DNA from: Diplonema japonicum
Taxonomy: Eukaryota > Euglenozoa > Diplonemea > Diplonemida > Diplonemidae
Direction: 5' to 3'
DNA: 64,000 nucleotides
Assembly: GCA_964019335.1 (NCBI GenBank)
Contig: OZ025661.1
Coordinates: forward strand, 710,001 to 774,000
The position numbers were made by a program, and so were the translations under genes. Below are positions 10,391 to 19,600 of the stretch, piece after piece. The notes below the pieces were generated by a model. That model did no database searches and had not been told where the DNA came from. It was given only the letters and a program-made list of their open reading frames with translations. Every line of letters starts with the position of its first letter. Position 1 is the first letter of the stretch.

Positions 10391-11668
10391 ATGAGCATCC
10401 GCTACACACACACAAGTTCCTCAGCCCGGTACTCGAATCTGTTCTCTCTTCTCGATGACGGGAACAAAGGCAGTCTGCAGCATGGAAGGGGGATAATCGA
10501 AGCGATGCTGATTCTGAACCCAAGACAGAACGAGGGGACCGTCACGGAGGTGCTGCAGAAGGTGGCACGGGAAGGGTGGATCGACGAAAAGGGTTTCGAG
10601 AGCGCGGTGAACAGCCTTACCTTTAATATGGACGGAAGCGAGAAGGCAAACGCCGTCAGAGACATGACAAAAACACTGAAGGACGCGAGGAGAAGGAGGT
10701 TCTTGATGTTCTCTGACCACATCACACGCGCTGACGTGAACCAGGAACAACTTGCGGTGAATCTAGCAGGCGGCTCAACATCCCTAGCTATGTATGAGGA
10801 GCTCTATGCGTACGGCCTGCGGCAGGAAGGAACAAGGCTCACCCTCACCTCCTTCGACAAACTGTTAACCGCAATCTGCCCCTCCCAACCCGTCCAAGAA
10901 AAGCTCGAAATGCTGAAAATCGCAAACCTCGATCCAGAAACAAACACCGGCATCGATTTCACAGAGTTTTTAATCCTCATGAAGGCGGCCAGGTTCAACG
11001 CCCGGCTCTCCGACTTAGTTTCCGTCGTGCGCACGAAGATCGCGCAAGGGATGGAACTGGAGCCCTCGGTTGGGATGGCGAGGTATTTAACACCAGGGAA
11101 GAACCTGAAGCAGGATATCCAGGAAACAATGGAACGAGACAGACAGTTGGATTTGAAACGGAAAGCGCTTTTAGACGCCAGGATAACAGACGGAAACAGC
11201 AGCGGGTACAGAGCGCATCAGATCGAACTGGACCTGGCCAGGTCGCGTGCTGTGGAGGCCGAGCAGCGTGCCGACGCTGCGGAGCAACGTGCGGCAGAGG
11301 TTGACATTCAGAACTACCGGTTCCCCTCGGTGGTGAACTCAAACGTCTCTGCGGACGAAGTGCGGACGAAGCACTCGGAGCTGCGGGCGAACCTGCGCAG
11401 GCTCGAGTCGGCGCACCCGTCGACCCACCAGGCCCTCGACATCGCGAGGGAGTTCGACCGTCTCCTCACCGAGCTCACCGGTGCCGATCCAGATGGCGAC
11501 CCTTTGACCATCCCCGGCATTGCCAACCATACTTCGACAGGGACGACCTCTTCAGTCGGAACAGGCGAGGCACGCAAGCAGACCTACGCCCAACAGACCA
11601 TCGACAGACTCTCGAGACTCGGAAGCCAAAGCGCTAAAAAAAAGCAGCAACAACAACGATGGAAGTAG
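10391..11668 (+). CDS. EF-hand-like coiled-coil protein, function unknown
   Basis: 425 residues. The N-terminal half is helical with calmodulin-like spacing: a degenerate loop near residues 22-35 (LLDDGNKGS) and a better one at 181-193 (DPETNTGIDFTEF), which keeps Asp, Asn and acidic residues at expected ligand positions. Residues about 282-306 form a tandem heptad-like coiled coil (AEQRADAAEQRAAEV), followed by another helical segment and a basic Gln/Lys-rich end. The start is the ATG shortly after a 20-base A run; the frame upstream is only homopolymer. Calcium binding is plausible but not shown. I cannot name the family. Confidence 0.75.
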   Translation: MSIRYTHTSSSARYSNLFSLLDDGNKGSLQHGRGIIEAMLILNPRQNEGTVTEVLQKVAREGWIDEKGFESAVNSLTFNMDGSEKANAVRDMTKTLKDARRRRFLMFSDHITRADVNQEQLAVNLAGGSTSLAMYEELYAYGLRQEGTRLTLTSFDKLLTAICPSQPVQEKLEMLKIANLDPETNTGIDFTEFLILMKAARFNARLSDLVSVVRTKIAQGMELEPSVGMARYLTPGKNLKQDIQETMERDRQLDLKRKALLDARITDGNSSGYRAHQIELDLARSRAVEAEQRADAAEQRAAEVDIQNYRFPSVVNSNVSADEVRTKHSELRANLRRLESAHPSTHQALDIAREFDRLLTELTGADPDGDPLTIPGIANHTSTGTTSSVGTGEARKQTYAQQTIDRLSRLGSQSAKKKQQQQRWK

Positions 11669-11850
11669 AGATAGATTAATGAGTAGGGGAGAAAAAAGAA
11701 AGAGATTGTTTTCTCTTTTTTCTATTTTGTGTAGTTCTTGTAGTTTCCCCCCTCCCCCCCCCCCCCCCGTCCTCCCTTTACACAATAAATACAAAAACAA
11801 AAGATTCTAAACACACACAAAAAAAAAAAGAAGAAGAAGTTGCTCGAAAG

Positions 11851-13230
11851 ATGCCTAATGACGTGGCAAATAGATTCTACGGCCCGAGTGCAAAAGACAG
11901 TTCCAGTGCCGCAGAAGAGTTCACGAATCCTAAAAATTTGAAACCTTGCAACACGGACCTCGGTCCAGTGGGCTCAACAACGATGCACAAGGAAGAAAAA
12001 GGAGAGTTGAACAAGGGGGATTCTTTTGTGATCGTCAGTGACTCGGTGAGACCCAACCCTTCTCCCTCATTGAGCAATGCGGGCAATATCGTACACAGGT
12101 GTTCTAAAGGTACACATCCTTGCACACCGAACGAAACCGACATGTTGAATCCTTCCGCTGTGAATAAAAATAAAGGCACATCCACGAGCATCACATCAGG
12201 AGGCACTTCGAACATCACACCGAACGCGGAAAGCACTTCGGCCATCAGTTGGGATGTGGAAAGCACTTCGGCCATCAAAATGGAAAGCACTTCAGCCATC
12301 AGATTGGAAAGCACCTCAGCCATCAGATCGAACGCAGGAAGCACTTCTTTTTTCAGCAAGACCAAGTCCTCAGTAGTCCCCATTGGGTGTTCAGCAAAGT
12401 TGGATCTGGGCCTGCGGATCGGGAAGGGACTGGACGCATCGAAGAGCAACTTCGCGGAGGTTAACGTGGGGGCGAAGCTTGGGAACATCAACATAGACTA
12501 CCAGCAGTCGTTTGGAGGGCTCCCGAAGCATACCCTTGGGGTCAGCATCCCGCTGAAAATATCTACGGAACCGGACAAAGCGACGTTGGGTCTGTCCATG
12601 GTGGTGACCCCGGTGGTACAGCTGATGCGCGGGTCCTTGAAGGTAGACAGGTGGTGGAACAACCCCATTCTGGGTCTTCCCCTGCAGATGGGGAACATCA
12701 TCCTCGGGATGGAATGTGATGTGAAGTTGATCCCGACCGGGTTCAACATCGGCGGGGCGGTCTGTCTGGGGAAGACGGAGCAGCGCAAGACAAAAACACA
12801 GCCCTTCATTACCTACATCAGGGTGAGCGCGACGAGTCTTGCTGACAACTACATCATCGTGGTGATACCGGAGGTCACGATCGGCGGGATTGTCAACACG
12901 GTGACGGGCTACTTCCCCGCCCTGAAGGACGTGGGGGCGTTGACGCCCAAGAAGCTCGCAGAGTCGGGGATCCGCGTCTCCTTCTCCATAAGTTTCGTGA
13001 AGCAAAAGTTGGCCTTCGAGAGCAGTGACGTGGTGATCCCGGTGGGGGCCATCTTGCAGGGGGACGTCAACCTCCTCGGGTGGAAGACTTCACCCGACCT
13101 CGGGGTGAGCGAGACGTGGGTTTGCGCCTTCATGAAAGGGGCACAGGCGTTCGCTTACGCGGGATTTGTTTCCCTGCTCCCGAGAAAAAAAAAAAAAAGA
13201 TTCCACGGTGTTTGGAAGTATCGTGTATGA
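11851..13230 (+). CDS. Unknown protein with TSAI repeats and beta-rich domain
   Basis: 459 residues, starting at the first ATG after an A/G-rich leader. Residues 1-120 are low-complexity and polar. Residues about 123-165 hold four to five imperfect tandem copies of ESTSAI(R/S/K), encoded by 24-30 base DNA repeats. From about 175 on there are many alternating hydrophobic/polar strands rich in Gly (LDLGLRIGKG, VNVGAKLGNINIDY, LGVSIPLKIS), suggesting a beta-sandwich or barrel. The final dozen residues come from an A run (RKKKKRF) and may be mistranslated intron or a decayed end. No signal peptide or catalytic motif is visible. Confidence 0.65.
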   Translation: MPNDVANRFYGPSAKDSSSAAEEFTNPKNLKPCNTDLGPVGSTTMHKEEKGELNKGDSFVIVSDSVRPNPSPSLSNAGNIVHRCSKGTHPCTPNETDMLNPSAVNKNKGTSTSITSGGTSNITPNAESTSAISWDVESTSAIKMESTSAIRLESTSAIRSNAGSTSFFSKTKSSVVPIGCSAKLDLGLRIGKGLDASKSNFAEVNVGAKLGNINIDYQQSFGGLPKHTLGVSIPLKISTEPDKATLGLSMVVTPVVQLMRGSLKVDRWWNNPILGLPLQMGNIILGMECDVKLIPTGFNIGGAVCLGKTEQRKTKTQPFITYIRVSATSLADNYIIVVIPEVTIGGIVNTVTGYFPALKDVGALTPKKLAESGIRVSFSISFVKQKLAFESSDVVIPVGAILQGDVNLLGWKTSPDLGVSETWVCAFMKGAQAFAYAGFVSLLPRKKKKRFHGVWKYRV

Positions 13231-13255
13231 GGCTTCCACGCCTCATCCTCCATTT

Positions 13256-13284
<29 letters not shown>

Positions 13285-13287
<3 letters not shown>

Positions 13288-13395
13288 GATTTTATAACTA
13301 TATGAAACTTGTGCCGAGCAAAAAACTTTGCGCAGTTTTTTAAAAACCTTTTTTGCTCGTGCGAACAACAAAGACATATAGTCATAAAGAATTAT
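13285..13395 (+). repeat. Dispersed repeat family R1, copy a
   Basis: About 110-130 bases containing TTGTGCCGAGCAAAAAAC near one end and TTTTTTGCTCGTGCGAACAA near the other. These two parts form an imperfect inverted repeat, so the transcript could fold as a stem. The element ends with a GACATATAGTCATAAAGAAT-type tail and is flanked by T runs. Related copies lie near 14957, 16397 (opposite strand), 27645 and 32771. It has no coding capacity and looks like a non-autonomous mobile element. Confidence 0.75.
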
Positions 13396-13408
13396 TTTTT
13401 TTTTCTCT

Positions 13409-13411
<3 letters not shown>

Positions 13412-13456
<45 letters not shown>
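13412..13456 (+). repeat. Poly-T tract of about 45 bases
   Basis: Uninterrupted T run just downstream of R1 copy a. It is one of the longest homopolymers in the window. Confidence 0.9.
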
Positions 13457-13457
<1 letters not shown>

Positions 13458-13785
13458 TGACATGTGAGTTTTGTGGCTTGAAACAAAAAAAAAAAGAGGA
13501 GGGGAGGAAAAAAGAGAAGGAAAGAAATGAATAATTTTCAGTACTTTTTTTTTTGCAGGTATTCAGTTAATTACCCTCCCCCTCCTTTTTATATCTCTCC
13601 TTTTTTTTTTTTATACATTTTATTTCCCCCCGCATTTTGACGAAAAACTCCCGTGTGTCATTTGTTCTATATTACCTTGGCAGCAAAGAAGATACTGCGC
13701 AGGTGGGGGGGGGGGGGGGGGGGTGAGGATAAGGATGAAACAATTTCAATCTGCTGCGACTTTCTTCTATTCTTTTTATTTCTAG

Positions 13786-14008
13786 GGTACTTTTTAGGGT
13801 TCGTTTACAAACCCAAAAAGTTCCCCAGTTGCCGGCTCAAACAAGCCGGTGATTTACCCCCCCCTTTTTTTTTGCATCAGAGAAAACCAAGAAGGACCTT
13901 AAGAAACTGGGCAGGAAGTGGCAAGAAGAGAGAGAAGCTGCTTTGAGAAAGGCAACACAGCCTAAAAAAGAAAGAAAGGCCGAGGCCCCAGAAGGGAGAA
14001 TGGGGTAG
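13786..14008 (+). CDS. Small spliced gene, 3' exons only
   Basis: Two exons are visible: 13786-13848 and 13881-14008. Each follows a pyrimidine tract and AG (TTTCTAG, GCATCAG), and the intron begins GTGATT. Joined in phase they encode a stretch with YFLGFVYKPKKFPSC followed by a strongly charged helix (KKDLKKLGRKWQEEREA) and a stop. The upstream exon(s), including the start, are not clear; a candidate lies near 13650-13700 but its phase does not fit. The hydrophobic-then-charged layout could be a small membrane protein. No family recognised. Confidence 0.4.
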
Positions 14009-14820
14009 ATAAGCAGAGACAAGGGGGGCGTACCATACAGGAACCTCCTTTATCTCATCACTTTCTTCTTTTTTTTTTTTCTCATTAGATGAATTAAGAA
14101 TTGATTGTCGTTTAGCGACACCGCCGGTTACCTTCAAAGACAGTTTTTTTTATTTATTTTCTCTCTTTTTTTTTTTTTTTTTTTTTTTTTCTTTTTTTCT
14201 TCTAACGCTGTGATTATTTACTAAATAAAAATTACGAGGAATGTTTTTTTTTTTTCTTTTTTTTTTCTTCCCCTTTTTTTTTCCCCACGCTTTTTTTATT
14301 AACTACTCGTGAATCATCACGGAAAAGAAAAAAAAAGAAAAAAAAAAGAAGAAAAAAAAACATTCCGAGTAAGAATCTTGCTAATCTTTATTTAGTATTT
14401 GCTAATTTTGTAAAGTTGAATGAGGAAATTTCGAACACTACGAAAAAAAAGAAATAGAGAAAAACTGGGGAAAAAAAAAAAAAAAAAAAACCCTGAAAAT
14501 TGCTTAGAAAGTTTAAAATCGGATTTACTTTGCATTTATTCTGCACTTTTTTTTTTAACCTTTACTCGTGAAAAAGGTAAAAGCGATTTCTGATTTTTTT
14601 TTTATTTATTTATTTTTTTTTTTTTTTTATGGTTCTGTGGAATTTTTCCTCGTGTAACTTTACCGAATTATAAAAAAAAATTTTTTAACGCATTTTAACC
14701 CTTTTTTTTTTCAGGCCGTGGCATGTGCTTCCATGCCTCTTCTTCCCCTTTTGTCCCCTTCAAATGCTGAGTGACCCGGCCTGAGGGATTGCGGGAGTTA
14801 CTTAGCGGAAACGAGGTGGT
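14009..14820. other. Homopolymer-rich intergenic region
   Basis: Mainly T and A runs with short unique stretches. I find no gene, RNA or recognisable element. Confidence 0.65.
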
Positions 14821-14821
14821 T

Positions 14822-14922
14822 TCTTTAGGTGGGTGATAACATGGAAATAAGAAGTACATCAGATGTGTTGACCTCCACGTTAGGTCATCACAGGTGCGGC
14901 CCCTGTGATCAAGTAAAAAGCC
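14822..14922 (+). repeat. Dispersed repeat R5, internally deleted copy
   Basis: Shares GATAACATGGAAATA, AGAAGTACATCAGATGTGTT and a CCCCTGTGATCAAGTAAA-like end with the longer copy at 41661-41932. This copy lacks about 150 internal bases. Confidence 0.7.
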
Positions 14923-14956
14923 CATTTGTTCCCCCCTCCCCTTTTTTTTTCTCCTA

Positions 14957-15007
14957 CAAATATTTATCTTTCAAAATGAATTTTTTAACTACATGCAACT
15001 TGTGCCG

Positions 15008-15047
<40 letters not shown>

Positions 15048-15262
15048 AGCCTGGCTTATACTCTCTATCGGCACCCGGAGGCGCAATCGAGATCCACCGG
15101 CGCTGCAGGTGCTTCCTCGGGGTAAAGAACAGCAGTTAGTTCGGAAGGATCGAAGTCGATGCAAGCCGTTTAAACGTTTAAAAAAAAAAAAATCTTCGCA
15201 GCTTTAAAAAGCCCCCCCCTCTTTTTTTTGCTCGTGCGAACAACAAAGACATGTAGTCATAT
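14957..15262 (+). repeat. R1 copy b, interrupted by an insertion
   Basis: The left half (14957-15018) and right half (about 15189-15262) of the R1 repeat are separated by about 170 bases that begin with a long A run and continue with a GC-rich unique sequence (about 15045-15175). The insert matches nothing else in the window and does not fold as a tRNA that I can see. Confidence 0.65.
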
Positions 15263-15364
15263 TTTCCTCCTTTCTTTCTCTTTACGCTCCGTTGACGTCT
15301 TCCCTGCGCGTCATTTCCAGCCCTCCTCTCCGACCCCCCTTTTCTTAAGGACGCATATGCCCTC

Positions 15365-16110
15365 GTAGCTCTTTAGTGATTAATAACGAATTATGAGTCA
15401 TTATTTAACTCGAGTTGCCGGATTTTTTGCAAAAAAAAAAAAAAAAAAAAAAAAAAACGGTAACGAGTGTTAAATAATGGCTCATTTGGCGGCAAGTAAG
15501 TCGTTTTATTTCACTCTTTGTCACTTGAGTCACTCACTTTTCACTGCTGTTTTCCTCTTATGGGTCAGCTTTTTTGGGGGGGGGATTTCCCTAAGGTAAT
15601 ACGGGGGAATTTCGCCGTGGCATTTTTAAGGTGTAAAGCACTTGTTCCCACTTTTAAGGGCCGGAATGGCCTCAGATGGCCAAAAATAGTCAAAATACCC
15701 CATCCCCCAAAAAAAGTTTTCAATGGGGTTGGGTACTTTTTTTTTCTACGACAAAAAAAGACCCGTTTCACTCTGAAGCCCTATAATTTTAACTCCAAAA
15801 TCTCATAATTTAACTAGTGAGTGAAGAAAATGACGAAGAGTGAAATAATAAAATAGCTATTTATTTGCAACAAATTATGGCCATAATTTACTCGAGAACT
15901 GTGGGTTTTTGGCCGAGGGCCCGCAGGGCCCGAGGTCAAAAAAACGGTTCGAGAGTAAATGGGATGGCCATATTTTGGCGCAAAGTAAGTAATTTTATCT
16001 GATTGTTCAGAAATTGAGTCACTCCGAGTGACCGAGAAAGTGGGCCAAAAACCCAAAACCAAATTATGAGCTATCAACTGCCAATAATAGCTATCAAATT
16101 ATGAAAAACG
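15365..16110 (+). repeat. Dispersed repeat family R2, copy 1
   Basis: Non-coding element of about 700 bases with marker sequences GAGTCATTATTTAACTCGAG, CACTCTTTGTCACTTGAGTC, GGGCCGGAATGGCCTCAGAT and AGTGAGTGAAGAAAATGACG. The ends are imperfect inverted arms built on (ATTTAACTCGAG)/(CTCGAGTTAAAT)-type sequence around a GC-rich turn such as GGGCCCGCAGGGCCC. Other copies lie at about 44762, 45650 and 46895 (reverse). Confidence 0.75.
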
Positions 16111-16395
16111 GCCTATTTTCAGCTGATTCAGGCGGAAGTGCAGTGACCGTATGCATTTTAAGTCTCCCAGACAACCCTGTGGTGTTTTGTGGATGATACC
16201 ATGATAAAATAAGAAAAGAATGATTTTACTTGGGGTTATTCTACCTACCACTAGCTGCTCTCCGAGCTGGAGTCTGTCGTCGACCAGCAGCGAGCTTGCT
16301 GTGGTTGGAGTTGTTGAGTATATGTCTGAGCTCACAAGGCTGAAGTAGGTTTGGAAAATGTCCTCGGTTAGGAGTGAAGAAATTTCTGAACTATC
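16111..16395. other. Unassigned unique sequence
   Basis: Balanced composition, no convincing open frame, no repeat partner found in the window. Confidence 0.5.
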
Positions 16396-16396
16396 A

Positions 16397-16539
16397 GATT
16401 AAAAAATAATTCTTTATGACTATATGTCTTTGTTGTTCGCACGAGCAAAAAAGGTTTTTTAAAAAGCTGCGAAAGTTTTTTGCTCGGCACAAGTTGCATA
16501 AAGTTATAAAATCATTTTTTGAAAGATAAATATTTGTAA

Positions 16540-16543
<4 letters not shown>
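16397..16543 (-). repeat. R1 copy c, reverse orientation
   Basis: Near-complete R1 repeat on the minus strand: starts TTCTTTATGACTATATGTCT, contains GTTCGCACGAGCAAAAAAGG and GCTCGGCACAAGTTGC, ends at GAAAGATAAATATTTGTAAC followed by an A run. Confidence 0.8.
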
Positions 16544-16578
<35 letters not shown>

Positions 16579-17949
16579 GTAAGATAATGATCTTCCCATT
16601 ACCCCCTTTTTTTTTTTGTCCCCTTCCCCCCTGCGAGTACCCTTCCCTTGGAGTTCCACCCTAACTTCTTTTTAACTTTTGCTTGCTTTGCTTCACTTGG
16701 TCTAGTAGTGAAATTTCCCATACACTTTGCTCTCTTGTGGTTAGTAATGTAACTACAGTGAGAGTCGTGAAATAAAACCACATACTTATCACCAAGGAAT
16801 GACTTTTTTCTTTTTTTTTTTTCTTTTTTTTCTTTTTTTTAAATCGAGGGACCAAAGAAATATTATGCAGAAGTAAACCTCGATATTTTTTGATATGAGC
16901 TTGTCCGGAAAAAAATGTCAACAAATGACCCTCTTTTGCAACGGAAAATCCTCGGAAAATTTCTAAGTACAAAAGTAGTCCGACACCACTTTGTGTGCAG
17001 AATTGCAGTCTAAGCTTGAACACCATATAGGTCACAATGCACGCCGTTTGTTTCATTTCTAAAACGCGCGTGCAAAAACATGCTTTTTAGAATGGTTTTT
17101 TTTAGTTTTTGGCATCCGGAAATTGTAAATGACCCAGGCTCCATATTCCTTTTTTGTTTTCTTCAATAGAAAGCGAGAAGAAATGGACGCAGATGGGAAA
17201 TCTGTGAAACTTAAGGGGTCATTTTGGGTGGTTTGGGCTCTTTATCACTATTAAAATGGGGTGGGGAAAATACTGCCATTTTGGCCTATTTTGGGCTACA
17301 ATGCCCATTTAGGTTAAAATCCCTTAAGGGCCCTTTAAAAGCAAACTTCTCAATTTTTAATTTGTCATGAGTAAGAAAAAAAATGACAAACCTCAGCAGA
17401 TGGGTAGAGAATGCATGTATGGCCCAAAGATACCGATGTTGAGCAGGCAAGTGTTAAGAATTGGGTTTTCAGGAAAATGGGCCAATTCCCTTAGGAACCC
17501 CTCGAAAAAGCAAAAAATAGGGCTAAAAAAACCGGTTTTTCGGGGCTATGCAACGCCATATATTTTTCGCTAAGTACTTTTAACAGTAACCCGACCCTGG
17601 GTTGTACCCAGGGGTCACAAAGGTGTTCACCACTTTTATGCACCCTAGGTGCTAAGCTGCATTTTAAACATTTTTCGTCGTTTTTCTGACCTCTGTTTTT
17701 CGCTTCCCGGGGGCAACCGGTTGCAAAGCCTGCACCCTCATGGCAAAACAAGCATCGCAATTGAAAGAACGGCGTCATGTACACCATGTATGTCATCTTC
17801 CTATGGTTGCATGCTGCCCTTTTTTTGTTCAAATAATCAAAACAAAGAAATTTTCGGAGGTGCCCAAAAAAATGCTGACATTTTTTTTTTCGGACGAGCT
17901 CATATATTGTTTTCTTGTTCAAGCTTTTAGTTTTTTTAAAAAAATGCAT
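16544..17949. other. Unassigned region with transposon-like fragments
   Basis: No gene supported. It carries GCTAAGTACTTTT near 17568 and CTTCCTATGGTTGCATGCTG near 17800, both also found in the piggyBac-like element at 25783-27565, so part of it is probably an old relative of that element. Confidence 0.45.
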
Positions 17950-18528
17950 AGTATCCAGGGTTAACCGATCACCTTTCGGGTTTTGAGGCCCGAGCAATTT
18001 TAGATTTTCGATCACAGTCGGGTTAATGATCGGTTTTTTTCTAATTTCGGATCGGTTTGATCGATCCAAAACCCATATTTCTAGCAAAAAACAAAATACC
18101 AAGGCCATGCTCAAAAAATCTTTTGTTTTTTTTTCAAAAACCCTATTTTGACGATCTGAGCCCATTCCAGCCATTAAAACTCAAAATAGAGCCTTATTTA
18201 AGGCCTTAAATGCAGTTTTGAGAAAATTGGTTTTCGGACCGGGTCAGCGTCCAAGTTAAAAACAACAGATAAAATGTCCGACGCTATTTTCCTCCTCTTC
18301 CTCCAAGGGATCCTCTGAAGAATCAAAACCAAAAAAACAGCTTTTCGGGAAAATAATCCTTTTCTAAGTCGTTTTGATGCTCCCTGGAATCGGCTTTGTG
18401 TATCTGGGGGGCCCGGGATACGAACATAAGGGTTTTAAGCATGGTTGCATGCTCGCCTTTCATTTGACGTCAATTTAAAACCCGATTGTAATTAAAAACC
18501 CGCGGGTGATCGGTTAACCCTGGATACT
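17950..18528. mobile_element. Non-coding element with 24-base perfect terminal inverted repeats
   Basis: The left end starts AGTATCCAGGGTTAACCGAT and the right end is its exact complement over 24 bases (…GGTTAACCCTGGATACT). The 579-base interior has no open frame of note. This is the layout of a MITE. No clear target-site duplication is visible, so the superfamily is open; the internal CAGGG start is hAT-like. Confidence 0.7.
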
Positions 18529-18696
18529 GTGACAACGGATTTTTAAGTGGTCCCTTCGCCATCCCACTTAGCGATCTGAAAGGTTACCATTGTTTTCTTT
18601 CCTTTTTTTTTCTTTTTTTTTTTTTCTTTTTTTTTCCTCTTTACTACACCTATTGAGCCTATGGTAACCTGGTTCCTGATGTTTGCACTGCACGTA

Positions 18697-18737
18697 AACA
18701 ATCCCCCCACCCTACCGTTGGCTCTCCCTCTCTTTAC

Positions 18738-18771
<34 letters not shown>

Positions 18772-18850
18772 CTTTCTTGCCTTCCCTCCCTCTTTTTTCT
18801 TCTTCGTTTTTATAACTCTTCGAGAGGGGAAAAAAAAAAAAAAAAAACAC
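18697..18850 (+). repeat. Direct repeat, first copy
   Basis: AACAATCCCCCCACCCT, CTTGCCTTCCCTCCCTC and TATAACTCTTCGAGAGG recur in the same order at 19194-19340, with T tracts of different length between them. A segmental duplication or two copies of a small element. Confidence 0.75.
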
Positions 18851-19193
18851 AATAAATAACAAAAAACAAAGGTTTCATAACACGGGAAAAAAAAAAGAAG
18901 AAGAAAAAAAAAAGAAAACAAAATGACCGGTATTCGGGTTTTTTTTTTAAGAGTAAAGTACTTTATTTTCCCTAGGGAAATATGGAAAACTTTTATTTTT
19001 TCCCGGCTCTAGCCAAAATCCCCTTGGGGGGAATCGCCCCAGCAAAAAACCTTTTTTTTTTTCTTGTTTTTGTTTTTGTTTTTGCTTGGGGAGAAAGGAT
19101 GGCCGTGGAACACAGGGCACTAAAGGGTGTGCAATGGAGGGAATAGCATATGCAACTTATTCAAAGGTTGCGTCGCAAACTTCCTTATGTTTA

Positions 19194-19340
19194 AACAATC
19201 CCCCCACCCTGCCGTTGGATTTTTTCTTCCTCCCCCTTTTTTTTCTTTTTTTTTTTTTTTCTTTCTTTCTTGCCTTCCCTCCCTCTTTTGTTTTCTTCTT
19301 TTTTATAACTCTTCGAGAGGAAGGAAAAAAAACACACACA
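19194..19340 (+). repeat. Direct repeat, second copy
   Basis: Second copy of the repeat at 18697-18850. It lies shortly before the next gene, so its pyrimidine-rich part may serve as that gene's splice tract. Confidence 0.7.
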
Positions 19341-19600
19341 CCCCTCCCCACAGTTCTTTTTTTTACACCATTTTCTCTCCAATTCCCGCACACTCCGCAC
19401 CGTCGACCAAACGCAAAGCAAGATGTTGATATCCAATACTAACAGGAGGGCAACCGACAATAACAACAACAACAACAGCAACAGCAAGGACAACACCTGC
19501 TCCGCCTTCACCAGGGACTCCGCGTGCCGTGTTTTTAGCTTTGCCAGGATGCACCAGTCCGCGGATACGAGGAGGGAGTGCGGGGAGGAGGTCCTCCCAC

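Noticed and set aside
15045-15175. Possible structural RNA in a GC-rich island
   Set aside because: I could not find tRNA arms, a 5S-like internal promoter or a spliced-leader-like exon with a donor. It stays unassigned.
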